Origin: Desulfoferrobacter suflitae
GTDB taxonomy: Bacteria > Desulfobacterota > Syntrophobacteria > Syntrophobacterales > Syntrophobacteraceae
Length of the DNA: 64,000 nt
Direction: 5' to 3'
Assembly: GCF_022603395.1 (NCBI RefSeq)
Contig: NZ_JAIBKA010000003.1
Coordinates: 124,001-188,000, forward strand
Shown here: positions 17,713-27,305 of the stretch, piece after piece
Layout of the letters: each line of letters starts with the position of its first letter
Position numbering within the stretch: the stretch's first letter is position 1
Made by a program: the position numbers and the translations under genes
Notes under the pieces: generated by a model
Databases searched by the model: none
What the model was told of the DNA's origin: nothing
Seen by the model: the letters and a program-made list of their open reading frames with translations, nothing else

Positions 17713-18054
17713 TCAGCACGTCAAATGGAAAGCCCCGGCAACGTCTTTCCCTTCCGCCCATAGTCTGTTGAAGGTCTCAACGGCAACGGCAGTGGGCTGT
17801 TCAATGAGCTCTATACCGGCTTGTGCCAGAGCTGAGCGCAAGGGATCCTCCACCCGCATGCGTCCCGGCTTTCCCGTACCCACCACCAGGACTTCCGGGC
17901 GGGCGGCAAAAATGTCGTCCATATCGAACACTGCAACACTATGGCCTTGGCTCCGCCACCAATGTGCAATCACTTTTCCCCGGATCATCTTAAGATCGTC
18001 CCTGTATTGCTTGCCGCCCACGACCATGCTGCCGAATTGATAATTGTCAATCAT
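17713..18054 (-). CDS. Mth938/NDUFAF3-like domain protein (DUF498)
   Basis: 113 residues forming the single Mth938-like alpha/beta domain. It starts with YQFGSMVVGGKQYRDDL and continues with the DMDDIFAARPEVLVVGTG and GIELIEQPTAVAVETFNRL motifs of the family. Eukaryotic relatives assist assembly of respiratory complex I; the bacterial role is not established. The ATG at 18054 is preceded by GGAGG. It lies about 60 bases downstream of dnaE on the same strand. Confidence 0.85.
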   Translation of the reverse strand: MIDNYQFGSMVVGGKQYRDDLKMIRGKVIAHWWRSQGHSVAVFDMDDIFAARPEVLVVGTGKPGRMRVEDPLRSALAQAGIELIEQPTAVAVETFNRLWAEGKDVAGAFHLTC

Positions 18055-18118
18055 CGCTGTCGACCTCCTTGAGCTTCAGCAAAGCACCACGCACACAAAA
18101 TATGACTGCTCCACAATT

Positions 18119-21100
18119 CTACCGGCGGCAAGTCTTGTGAATCGCTTCGACGGAATGGACGCCGAAGTGCTGGTTCATTTCCTCGAAAAACGCCGGGGTT
18201 GGGTTGACCTGCAGCTTCGAGCTGAGGGCGATGACCGCCTCGGCTTTGTCCTTCACATTGAGATGCAGGAAGGTTTTGCACTCGCCCGAATGGGTGATCA
18301 ACAAGTGGCGCAACCGTGTCAAACCATCACGATCGAGGTTTTCCGCCTTCAGGTGTATGCGCAAAGCCTCTACACTATGGATTTGGGCGTCTTCAATGGT
18401 GACGATCTGATCGGCGATGACCTTGGTTCCTTTTTCGTCATGCTGCACTTTACCGATGACAACGCGTGGTTCGTCGCCTTCGAGCAAGGGCCTGGCCTGC
18501 ATGAAAACGTTGGCGAAAGCCACCACTTCCACAATCCCCTGTTTGTCCTCGAGGGACAGAAACGCCATCCGATCACCCTTTTTTGTAGTGATTTCCTTGA
18601 TGACACCCAGCATGCCGCACAGCACCACCTCAACTCCCTCATTCTTCTCCTTGATGGATTGCGTATCCGCCGAGCACAGGGTGGCAATCTGGCTCTGGTA
18701 GAAGTCCAGGGGATGTCCGGAGATATAGAACCCCAGCGCCTCTTTTTCGAACTGCAAGGTGGTGCGATTGTCCCAATCGGGAACGTCGGGAAGCGAGGGG
18801 GAGGGCACCTTCTTTTGCATTCGCAGCAGGTCGAACATATTCATTTGCCCCGATTGACGATCGCGTTGCACCATTTGGGCCTTTTCCAGAGCATCATCCA
18901 GAGCCGCCAGCACCTGCGCCCGATTGGCATGAAGCGAATCGAAGGCGCCGCATTTTATGAGTTGTTCGAGCACCCGGCGATTCACTCTGGCGATGTCCAC
19001 CCGTCGACAAAATTCATAGATCGACTGAAAAGCGCCCTGTTCTTCACGGCTGTTGAGAATCACTTCGATGGCGGCCTCGCCCACGTTCTTTACGGCCCCC
19101 ATGCCAAACCTGATCCTGCCCGCGGTTACGGTGAAGTCCTTGCTGCTGGCGTTGACGTCCGGCGGCAGAATTTCAATCGCTTTCTCACGGCACTGGTTGA
19201 TGAGTTTGACCACCTGATCGGTGTTATTGAGGAAGCTGTTGAGCAAGGCCGCCATGAATTCGACCGGATAGTGTGCCTTGAGGTAGGCGGTCTGGTAGGC
19301 GATCAGGGCGTAGGCGGCGCTGTGTGACTTGTTGAAGCCGTAGCCTGCGAACTTTTCCATCAAATCGAAGATGTGATTGGCTTTGGCCAGATCGAGTTTG
19401 TTCTCTCTGGCCCCGGCAAGAAAGCGGTCTCTTTGCTGCGCCATGACTTCGGGGATCTTCTTGCCCATGGCACGGCGCAGGATATCGGCTTCTCCCAGGG
19501 TGTAGTTGGCCAGCACACTGGCAATTTTCATCACCTGTTCCTGGTACAGAATGACTCCGTAGGTGGGTGCAAGAATCGGCTTCAAGGTCTCCAGTTCATA
19601 GGTGATCTCGATTTGGCCATGTTTGCCCTGGATGTAGTTTTCCACCATGCCGCTTTCCAGGGGACCGGGACGGTACAGGGCCACCAGGGCAACGATATCG
19701 GCGAAGTTTTCCGGGCGCAAGCGCACCAGGATATCCCGCATGCCTGAGCTCTCCAGCTGGAATACTCCCGTGGTGTCCGCCCGGCAGAGCAGGGCGTAGG
19801 TGTCGGGATCATCCAGCGGAATGTCTTCGATGACGATCTCGACCCCGTGATTTTTGCGGATGAGTTGTACCGCATTGTTGATGACGGTCAGATTGCGCAG
19901 CCCGAGAAAATCGAATTTGATGAGACCCGCCTTTTCCACGTACTTCATGGAATATTGGGTGACCACTTCGCCGTCCTGGCCTCGGTACAGCGGCATATAG
20001 TCCACGATGGGCTTGTCCCCGATGACGACCCCCGCAGCATGGGTCGAGGCATGGCGGGTCAGGCCTTCCAGGGCAAAGGCGATCTCGAACAGTTCCTTGA
20101 CCTGGGGATTTTCGCGCTGCTGATCGGACAGTCGCGGTTCCAGTTGAAAGGCCTTTTGCAGAGTCATACCCGGAGCGGACGGGATCAGTTTGGCGATGCG
20201 GTCGACATCGTTGTAGGGCATTGCAAGAGCGCGGCCGACATCGCGTATGACCGCTCTCGCCTGCATGGTCCCGAAGGTGGTGATTTGTGCCACGCGATCC
20301 TTGCCGTACTTTTCCGCCACGTAACGCAACACTTCCTCGCGCCCGTTCACGCAAAAATCGACGTCAATATCGGGCAGACTGACTCGCTCCACATTGAGGA
20401 AGCGTTCGAAGATGAGGCCATGTTCGATGGGGTCCAGATCGGTGATCCCCATGGCATAAGCGACCAGGCTGCCTGCTGCGGAACCGCGCCCGGGCCCTAC
20501 CGGTATGCCCCTGTTCTTACCGTAATTGATGAAATCGGCAACAATCAGAAAATAGGCGGCGAAGCCCATTTGCCGAATGACTTGAATTTCGTAACGCAGT
20601 CGATCTTCGTATTCCGCTTCCTGATCGAATCCCGGCCTGCGTCTTCGAATCTGTTTCAATCTTTTGGCAAATCCGTCCCGGGCCGTTTTCTCGAAGGTTT
20701 CCTGCACGTCCTCACCCGGCGCCAAAGGAAAAATGGGAAAATGGTTCTTGCCGATCTCCAGCTCAAGATGACACCGATCGGCAATGACGCAGGTGTTTTT
20801 CAGGGCCTGCGGCACATGGGAAAATTCCTTGGTCATTTCGTCGGGCGATTTGAAGTAGAGCTGATCCGTTTGGAACTTCATGCGCTTGTCGTCCACAACG
20901 GTCTTGCCGGTTTGGATGCAGAGCAGAATTTCGTGGGCTCTCGAGTCGCTGCGCCGCAAGTAATGACAGTCGTTGGTGGCGACAAGGGGCAGGTCCAGTT
21001 CTTGCCCCATGCGAATGAGCGCATCGTTCACCAGGGCCTGCTCGGGAATGCCGTTCGCTTGAATCTCGAGAAAAAAATTATTCGCACCGAAGATCTGGGC

Positions 21101-21607
21101 ATACTCGAGAGCAACTCTTTTGGCGGCCTCTTCCTGACGACGCAGCAGTAATGTTTGAATTTCCCCTTTGAGACAGCTGGAGAGGCCGATGAGCCCCGCG
21201 TGATGTTGCTTCAAAAGCTCTTTGTCGATGCGCGGCTTATAGTAAAAGCCTTCCAGATAGGCCAGGGTGACCAGTTTCAGAAGGTTTTGGTAGCCGGTCA
21301 AATTTTCCGCCAACAGCAGCAGGTGATAGTTGCGGTCCTCCTCGGCAGCGCCACCGTTTTCTGTCTTACTTTGCCGGTCGAAGCGACTCTTGGGGGCCAG
21401 GTAGACCTCACAGCCGATGATGGGTCTGATGCCCGCCTTATTGGCTTTCTCGTAAAATTCCAGGGCGCCGAACATGGTCCCGTGGTCCGTCACTGCTACC
21501 GCGGGCATCTTGTAGCTGCGTGCCGTGTCGAGCAGATCCTGCAGTCGTATGGCGCCGTCCAGCAGGCTGTACTGGCTGTGGACGTGCAAGTGGACAAATG
21601 AAGTCAT
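18119..21607 (-). CDS. dnaE: DNA polymerase III alpha subunit
   Basis: Main replicative DNA polymerase, 1162 residues. Seen: N-terminal PHP domain (HLHVHSQYSLLDG), the active-site PDIDVDF near residue 412, and GRGSAAGSLVAYAMGITDLDP just before it. These are followed by the finger domain (QEQVMKIA, then AMGKK, then FAGYGFNKSHSAAYA), helix-hairpin-helix and OB-fold regions at the C-terminus. The size matches Gram-negative DnaE1. Its start overlaps the stop of the upstream U32 gene as ATGA, so translation is coupled. Confidence 0.97.
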   Translation of the reverse strand: MTSFVHLHVHSQYSLLDGAIRLQDLLDTARSYKMPAVAVTDHGTMFGALEFYEKANKAGIRPIIGCEVYLAPKSRFDRQSKTENGGAAEEDRNYHLLLLAENLTGYQNLLKLVTLAYLEGFYYKPRIDKELLKQHHAGLIGLSSCLKGEIQTLLLRRQEEAAKRVALEYAQIFGANNFFLEIQANGIPEQALVNDALIRMGQELDLPLVATNDCHYLRRSDSRAHEILLCIQTGKTVVDDKRMKFQTDQLYFKSPDEMTKEFSHVPQALKNTCVIADRCHLELEIGKNHFPIFPLAPGEDVQETFEKTARDGFAKRLKQIRRRRPGFDQEAEYEDRLRYEIQVIRQMGFAAYFLIVADFINYGKNRGIPVGPGRGSAAGSLVAYAMGITDLDPIEHGLIFERFLNVERVSLPDIDVDFCVNGREEVLRYVAEKYGKDRVAQITTFGTMQARAVIRDVGRALAMPYNDVDRIAKLIPSAPGMTLQKAFQLEPRLSDQQRENPQVKELFEIAFALEGLTRHASTHAAGVVIGDKPIVDYMPLYRGQDGEVVTQYSMKYVEKAGLIKFDFLGLRNLTVINNAVQLIRKNHGVEIVIEDIPLDDPDTYALLCRADTTGVFQLESSGMRDILVRLRPENFADIVALVALYRPGPLESGMVENYIQGKHGQIEITYELETLKPILAPTYGVILYQEQVMKIASVLANYTLGEADILRRAMGKKIPEVMAQQRDRFLAGARENKLDLAKANHIFDLMEKFAGYGFNKSHSAAYALIAYQTAYLKAHYPVEFMAALLNSFLNNTDQVVKLINQCREKAIEILPPDVNASSKDFTVTAGRIRFGMGAVKNVGEAAIEVILNSREEQGAFQSIYEFCRRVDIARVNRRVLEQLIKCGAFDSLHANRAQVLAALDDALEKAQMVQRDRQSGQMNMFDLLRMQKKVPSPSLPDVPDWDNRTTLQFEKEALGFYISGHPLDFYQSQIATLCSADTQSIKEKNEGVEVVLCGMLGVIKEITTKKGDRMAFLSLEDKQGIVEVVAFANVFMQARPLLEGDEPRVVIGKVQHDEKGTKVIADQIVTIEDAQIHSVEALRIHLKAENLDRDGLTRLRHLLITHSGECKTFLHLNVKDKAEAVIALSSKLQVNPTPAFFEEMNQHFGVHSVEAIHKTCRR

Positions 21608-23691
21608 GATTCTGCCTCTGCTTTAGATTGCGGCACGGGCTGCTTATCAAAGTTGAACAGCGAGTAGGGGCGGTCGGCTCTCTGCCGCTTGAAGCCGCTC
21701 AGAATTCGCTCAAAAGGATGAGCCTGGTCGCTCGGGCCGTCGCTCAGGTCGAGCATGAACGAGCGGAACCCATAGGCGCGCAGCAGTGAGATCTTTTCCA
21801 TCCAGTTGATGGGGCTCTCGGGATAAATGAAAGAGAACTCCGAGCTCTTGCGATAGAAGTAAGCTTCTTTGCGTGGCGTCACGAAAGCTTTGCCTTCCAG
21901 CAGCTTCGGAGTGAGTCTCGATGAAAAAACCGGAGGCCAGGCATACACGATTACACTGGGTATCGCGCCGACTTTTTCCCGACCCAGGTGCTGCAGTTCT
22001 GTTCGCGTGATTTCCAGGGACAGGACCGCCTGCCGGCATCCTGCTTCCAACATCTCCGCCAGCGCCGCCGAATTCCTCACATTAAACCGGTGGCCGGCGA
22101 TCAGTCGGATCCTTTCAGCGGCGCGGAAAAAATCAAAGTGACCCCAGTTGTTCAGCTCCCAATTGACAAAGCCCTTACTCCGATACCATTCAGTCGCCGC
22201 TCGATAGTAATCCATTTCCCGCTCGGCGATGAGTGGCGGCAGGGCCCATACCAGGCGCTTTTTTTGCGCTGTCATGAGCCTTTTGCGCGCCAGTTTCTCC
22301 AGGTTCGAGCGGCTGGCGGTGTAGAATATCCAGTCGGCGGGGGACTGAAATGCCTTGGCGAGATCGCTCGGCCGGTCCACTTTGATGATCAGCGTATCGG
22401 TTGCGGGAGGCTTTGCCGAAAGGGCGGGAAACTCCTGCAAGACTTTGGGATAACCCGGGAATTTGCTGCGGTAGGAGGCGACGCGGCGTCTCTGTTTTTT
22501 TACTTCGGCCCAGCCTTTACCCGTCGAGGACGGCTTTGAACCGACCCGAAAGAGCCGTTCGCGCGGCTGAAAGCTTCCTTTGACAGGGATCAGCAGGGTG
22601 CTTCCTGCCTGTCCACGGGTCAACGGGTTTCCTTCGGCCGACAGCATGTGAGTTACGGTGAACGCCGTCTTTTCCTTCCCTTCCGACGATTCCGGCCGCA
22701 GTCGATCGCCTGCCTCTATGTCGTGGCGCAGGACCACAGCCAACCTGCCGTTCTCGACCGCCTTCACCGTTCCCACCCAAAGGCCGCTTGAGCCGGAACG
22801 ATGCGGCGTTAAGACCGCCTCACTGTTGTGCTTTTGCAGAAAACCCGATGTCAGGCGCCTGGCAGGTGATTGCGCCAATAGTTCCTGAGCTTCGGCAATG
22901 GCCTCAGCCTCTCTTTCTCTGGGTGCGTCCAACACCCTGCGGTAGGCTCTCACCACCTGCCCGATGTAAGCCGCCGGTTTCATTCTTCCTTCAATCTTGA
23001 ACGCGGCCAGCCGCATTTGCTTTAACCGGGGAAGCAATGGGAGAGCACACAGATCATTGCAGGACAGAAAGAAACCTTGCTTTCGGCCCTGCCGGAAGCG
23101 CAATCGGCAGGGTTGCACACAGCGTCCCTGCAAACCGCTGTGCCCGCCTCTAAAACTGCTGGCGAGACACAGCCCGGAAAACGAATAACAGAGGGCGCCG
23201 TGCACGAAGACCTCGAGCTCTACCCGGGTTCCTGCGGCAATCTTCTCGATTTCCTCGAGGTTGAGTTCGCGGGCGAGAACCACGCGCCTAGCCCCCAGTT
23301 TTTCCAACTGGTTGACTCCGGCATGATTGTGAACGGTGGTCAGGGTGCTGGCATGGACTCGCAGGTTCGGGAAATAATGCCGGATCAAGTAGAAGAGGCC
23401 GGGGTCCTGCACGATCACCGCATCCACCGCCAGATCCGCCAGGGCCTGCAGCAGATCCAGGGTCTCGGGCACCTCCGAGGCGGTGATCAGGCTGTTTAGC
23501 GCTATGTGTACCTTGATGTGCTGCCGGTGCGCGTAGGGCAGCAGCGAGGCCAGTTCCGGCAGGGTAAAATTGGTCGCCGAGGCCCTGGCACTCCATTGCT
23601 TCAGCCCCAGGTAGACGGCGTCCGCGCCGTTTTCCAGCGCTGCGAAAAAACTCTCGATGTGGCCAACCGGGGCCAGAAGTTCAATGCTCAT
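21604..23691 (-). CDS. U32-family protein (RlhA/TrhP-like RNA hydroxylation protein)
   Basis: 695 residues. It begins ELLAPVGHIESFFAALENGADAVYLGLK, the TIM-barrel start of peptidase family U32, and has the Cys cluster CYSFSGLC ... GRCVQPC near residues 165-190 that binds an iron-sulfur cluster in family members. A DUF3656-type domain follows from about residue 300. Experimentally known relatives (RlhA, TrhP) hydroxylate 23S rRNA or tRNA in a prephenate-dependent way; protease activity is doubtful for most. It overlaps dnaE by 4 bases and follows purB by 11 bases, so it is probably in one operon with both. Confidence 0.85.
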   Translation of the reverse strand: MSIELLAPVGHIESFFAALENGADAVYLGLKQWSARASATNFTLPELASLLPYAHRQHIKVHIALNSLITASEVPETLDLLQALADLAVDAVIVQDPGLFYLIRHYFPNLRVHASTLTTVHNHAGVNQLEKLGARRVVLARELNLEEIEKIAAGTRVELEVFVHGALCYSFSGLCLASSFRGGHSGLQGRCVQPCRLRFRQGRKQGFFLSCNDLCALPLLPRLKQMRLAAFKIEGRMKPAAYIGQVVRAYRRVLDAPREREAEAIAEAQELLAQSPARRLTSGFLQKHNSEAVLTPHRSGSSGLWVGTVKAVENGRLAVVLRHDIEAGDRLRPESSEGKEKTAFTVTHMLSAEGNPLTRGQAGSTLLIPVKGSFQPRERLFRVGSKPSSTGKGWAEVKKQRRRVASYRSKFPGYPKVLQEFPALSAKPPATDTLIIKVDRPSDLAKAFQSPADWIFYTASRSNLEKLARKRLMTAQKKRLVWALPPLIAEREMDYYRAATEWYRSKGFVNWELNNWGHFDFFRAAERIRLIAGHRFNVRNSAALAEMLEAGCRQAVLSLEITRTELQHLGREKVGAIPSVIVYAWPPVFSSRLTPKLLEGKAFVTPRKEAYFYRKSSEFSFIYPESPINWMEKISLLRAYGFRSFMLDLSDGPSDQAHPFERILSGFKRQRADRPYSLFNFDKQPVPQSKAEAES

Positions 23692-23702
23692 GAGTTGCTT
23701 GG

Positions 23703-25001
23703 TTACTCTTGTTCAAAGACTCTCTGAAAAATGCCGTCCACATGCTTGAGGTGATAATTCAGGTCAAAAACAGCGGCAATCTCTTCGGCACTCAGATGCT
23801 GCGTCACTTCGTCGTCCTGCTTGAGCCGCTCCTGCAACTCTCCTCCCTCCTGCCAGACCCGCATGGCGTTTCGCTGCACGAGCCGGTAGGCCTCTTCCCT
23901 CGAAAGGCCCTTGCGTGTCAAGGTTAACATGACCTGCTGAGAGAAGAAAAGACCTCCGGTCAGGGCAAGGTTGCGGCGCATGTTGTCGGGGTAGACCGTG
24001 AGCTTATCCAGCACGCGGGTCAGCCGAGCCAGCATGTAATCGAGGAGGATGGTGGAGTCCGGCGCAATGATGCGCTCCACCGACGAGTGACTGATATCCC
24101 TTTCATGCCAGAGCGCCACGTTTTCCATAGCTGCCAGGGCGTTTCCGCGCAGAACGCGTGCCAGCCCCGACAGATTTTCCGACGCGATGGGGTTGCGCTT
24201 GTGCGGCATGGCGGAAGATCCCTTCTGGCCTGCAGCGAAGAATTCCTCCGCCTCTCTCACCTCCGTTCGTTGCAGGTGCCGAATTTCCACGGCGATCTTT
24301 TCAATGGTGCAGCCGGTCAAAGCAATGCTGTTAAAAAACTCCGCGTGACGATCTCTCTGGATGATCTGGTTGCTGATAGGTGCCGGTTTGAGAGAAAGTC
24401 TTCGGCACACCTGCTGTTCAACAGCCGGATCTATATTGGCATAGGTGCCGACGGCTCCGGAAATCTTACCCACTCGCACTGTTTCTCTCGCGTGCTGCAG
24501 CCTTTTCCGGTTGCGCCGCATCTCGGCGTACCAATTGGCGAATTTCAGGCCGAAGGTGATGGGTTCGGCATGAATACCATGAGAGCGCCCGATCATGACG
24601 CTGTCTTTGAGTTCGTGGGCGCGTCGCTTGAGTACCCGCAAGAGTTCGTCCATATCGTCCAGCAGGATGTCCGATGCCTGGACCAGCAGCAGCGCCATGG
24701 CCGTATCGAGCATATCCGACGAGGTCATGCCCTGGTGAATATGGCGGGCAGCGGGGCCCACATATTCACCCACGTTGGTGAGAAACGCGATGACATCGTG
24801 GTGGGTGACCTGTTCTATTTGATTGATTCGATTCACATCAAAGCCGGCTTTCGACTTGATTTGGCTGAGATCCTCCGGGGGAATGACACCTCGTTCTGCG
24901 AGAACCTCGCATACGGCTATTTCCACTTCAAGCCATTTGCGGTAGCGGTTTTCCAGAGTCCATATTTGCCCCATTTGCGGGCGCGTGTAACGCTCAATCA
25001 T
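23703..25001 (-). CDS. purB: adenylosuccinate lyase
   Basis: Catalyses two fumarate-releasing steps of purine synthesis. 432 residues. Seen: ERYTRPQMGQIWT at the start, the THHDVIAFL and SSDMLDTAMALL motifs with a catalytic His, SHGIHAEPITFG, and the signature loop GSSAMPHKRNPI near residue 263. The C-terminal region matches the type common in Gram-positives and deltaproteobacteria. It is the first of a tight purB-U32-dnaE group on the minus strand. Confidence 0.97.
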   Translation of the reverse strand: MIERYTRPQMGQIWTLENRYRKWLEVEIAVCEVLAERGVIPPEDLSQIKSKAGFDVNRINQIEQVTHHDVIAFLTNVGEYVGPAARHIHQGMTSSDMLDTAMALLLVQASDILLDDMDELLRVLKRRAHELKDSVMIGRSHGIHAEPITFGLKFANWYAEMRRNRKRLQHARETVRVGKISGAVGTYANIDPAVEQQVCRRLSLKPAPISNQIIQRDRHAEFFNSIALTGCTIEKIAVEIRHLQRTEVREAEEFFAAGQKGSSAMPHKRNPIASENLSGLARVLRGNALAAMENVALWHERDISHSSVERIIAPDSTILLDYMLARLTRVLDKLTVYPDNMRRNLALTGGLFFSQQVMLTLTRKGLSREEAYRLVQRNAMRVWQEGGELQERLKQDDEVTQHLSAEEIAAVFDLNYHLKHVDGIFQRVFEQE

Positions 25002-25078
25002 GTTCTATTCCTCAGTCTGGATTGCTGAAAACATTGAAACGGCCACCTTGTCAACCAGTGGATTGACACCATTTACAC

Positions 25079-25741
25079 TCATTCTTCAAATTCTTCGGAA
25101 AGCTTTTCCATCGCCTGGTTGGTGCCCAGCAACAGCAGCACGTGGTTCTCATTGATCTTGAAATCCGCCTTGGGAATGAAGGTAAAGGCGTTGTCATGGA
25201 TGTGCTTAACGGCGATGATCTGGAGGCTGAATTGGTTAATGAGATCCAGTTCACGCAGCGTTTTGTTGAGAAACCCTCTGGGCGGGGTCAGTTCAAAAAT
25301 GCCGTGATCCCCGATGGAAGGGAGGTATTCCAGCATATTCGGGTTTTCGATGTGGCGCGCCAAACTGATGGCCAGATCCTTTTCCGGAAAGAGAATTTCA
25401 TCAGCTCCCATGCGGCTCAGAATCTGACCGTGTTCCTCGCTCAGCGCCTTGGCATAGACTCGATCCACCCCCATCTGTTTGAGGTGAAATGTGACCAGGA
25501 TGCTCGCCAGCATGTTCGTTCCGATGGTCACTACCGCCAGATCCACATGGTCGATCCCCAATGCCATTAAAGTATCTTTGTCGGTTGCATCCGCTATGAC
25601 CGCTTCGTTGAGGTCGTTTTTGACTTTGTGCACGACCTCCTGGTGAAGATCCAAACCGATCACGTCGAAGCCCTTGGAATACAGTTCCTTGGCCAGGTAA
25701 TAGCCGAAATTCCCCAGTCCTATGACTGCAATCTGGCGCAT
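25079..25741 (-). CDS. Trk/Ktr potassium uptake regulatory subunit
   Basis: 220 residues: an N-terminal RCK_N Rossmann domain (IAVIGLGNFGYYLAKELYSKG, then the acidic VIGLDLH end of the second strand) and an RCK_C domain from about residue 135. It binds NAD(H) or adenine nucleotides at the cytoplasmic face and gates the TrkH/KtrB channel. The single-RCK size is of the KtrA type. It lies 12 bases after the channel gene in the same operon. Confidence 0.93.
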   Translation of the reverse strand: MRQIAVIGLGNFGYYLAKELYSKGFDVIGLDLHQEVVHKVKNDLNEAVIADATDKDTLMALGIDHVDLAVVTIGTNMLASILVTFHLKQMGVDRVYAKALSEEHGQILSRMGADEILFPEKDLAISLARHIENPNMLEYLPSIGDHGIFELTPPRGFLNKTLRELDLINQFSLQIIAVKHIHDNAFTFIPKADFKINENHVLLLLGTNQAMEKLSEEFEE

Positions 25742-25753
25742 CCCTCAATCCTC

Positions 25754-27121
25754 TCATCCGATCATCAAACGTTCTTCGGCGTAAAGAAACCTGGCCCTGG
25801 ACGGGGCCGGCCGGATGGCCATGGCGATTACCAGGGGTCCCAGTCGACCAATGTACATGATGAGGATCAGTATGAACTTACCCCAGCCGGAAAGGTGCGG
25901 CGTGACCCCCATACTCAACCCGACGGTGCCAAAGGCCGAGGTGGCTTCAAAAAGCATTTCCATAAACAACCCCCTGGTTTCCTTGAAAGGGGTGTCTCCC
26001 GTCTCGGTAATGAGCAGGCAGGCGGTTCCCAACAGGACAATCATCACCGAAATGACAAAAATGGCAAATGCGCGATTGATGGTTCCCGAAGATATGGCCC
26101 TCTTGAACACGTGCACCTGGCCGGAACCGCTGATGCGGGCTCTGCTCAGCGCCAGCAGTACCCCCATGCTGCTGGTCTTGATGCCGCCTCCGGTGGAGCC
26201 CGGCGAGGCGCCGATAAACATGAGCATCATGGTGCCCAACAGTGTGATGTTATTCATGGCGCTGAAGTCAAGCGTGTTGAATCCGGCGGTACGGGGCGTA
26301 GCCGATTGAAACACGGCCGCGAGCCATTTTTCATCGGTCGAGAGGTCTCTCAGCGTGTCGTTCCATTCGCTGACCAAAAAAAAGATTGTCCCTCCAATGA
26401 GCAGGACTGTTGTCATGAGGATGACCATCTTGGTGTGCAACGAAAGCTGATTCCAGAAGTGACTGAATGTCGAGGCTTTGCTGAGGGTGCGGACAATTTC
26501 GTGAAGCACCATGAATCCTATCCCGCCCACAACGATGAGGACCAGCAGGGTAGAGTTCACCAGCACATCGCCCCGGTAGTGCATGAAGGAATCGGGAAAC
26601 AGAGCGAAGCCGGCGTTACAGAAGGCGCTCACCGCGTGAAACAAAGCGTAATAGAAGGCGGTCGGGACATCAAACTGCTGCACGAATCGCATGAAAAGGA
26701 GGCCTGTGGCCGCCGCTTCAAAGCTCAAGGTGAAAAGCAGCACACGTCCGAGCAGGGTGTTCAAATCCGCCTGAGGGCTGTGGGTGAAGACGTCTTGAAT
26801 GACAAAACGCGAGCGAAAAGTGATGGATCCTCCAAAAAGTAAAATCAGCACAGTCGAGAAGGTCATGATGCCCAGTCCTCCCAGCTGGATCAGCCCGAGA
26901 ATTGTGAGCTGGCCCCAGGTGGAAAACTGTGTTCCAATATCAACCACCGACAATCCCGTTACGCACGTGGCCGATGTCGCCATGAACAACGCATCAATGG
27001 GAGAGAGGCGGGAGCCGTTTTGAGTTGGGAATATCAGCAGCAGAGCAGTCCCTGCCAGGATCAGAAACAAGAAGCTCAAAATCGGATAGAATGAGGGTGA
27101 AACCTTTTGCACATAGCGCAT
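25754..27121 (-). CDS. Trk/Ktr potassium transporter membrane subunit
   Basis: 455 residues with about eight to ten membrane segments, organised as four M1-P-M2 repeats. Selectivity-filter-like pore motifs are visible: ATCVTGLSVVD near residue 50, SAFCNAGFALF near 165, a PGSTGGGIKTSS motif near 310 and TSAFGTVGLSMG near 400. It imports potassium across the inner membrane, driven by ion gradients and gated by the next gene. Together they form a two-gene potassium uptake system. Confidence 0.93.
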   Translation of the reverse strand: MRYVQKVSPSFYPILSFLFLILAGTALLLIFPTQNGSRLSPIDALFMATSATCVTGLSVVDIGTQFSTWGQLTILGLIQLGGLGIMTFSTVLILLFGGSITFRSRFVIQDVFTHSPQADLNTLLGRVLLFTLSFEAAATGLLFMRFVQQFDVPTAFYYALFHAVSAFCNAGFALFPDSFMHYRGDVLVNSTLLVLIVVGGIGFMVLHEIVRTLSKASTFSHFWNQLSLHTKMVILMTTVLLIGGTIFFLVSEWNDTLRDLSTDEKWLAAVFQSATPRTAGFNTLDFSAMNNITLLGTMMLMFIGASPGSTGGGIKTSSMGVLLALSRARISGSGQVHVFKRAISSGTINRAFAIFVISVMIVLLGTACLLITETGDTPFKETRGLFMEMLFEATSAFGTVGLSMGVTPHLSGWGKFILILIMYIGRLGPLVIAMAIRPAPSRARFLYAEERLMIG

Positions 27122-27305
27122 CGGTGATTAAATCCATGAAAGTTTTGGGCCTGGTCGCGAATTGTGAGAGTCGGATTCTAGCAAAAAAGGTGAGGCAATA
27201 AAAGCAAACTGGTGGCGCGGGAGAAAAGTGAAAAATTGAAGTGACCGGAAAGGGTTACCGCCCAATGAGCGGGTGAATTCGAGCAGCGTTTTACAAGGAG
27301 GTATT

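Noticed and set aside
18044-21151. Two long plus-strand open frames (427 and 434 codons) opposite dnaE
   Set aside because: Antisense shadows of a complete, motif-rich DNA polymerase gene.
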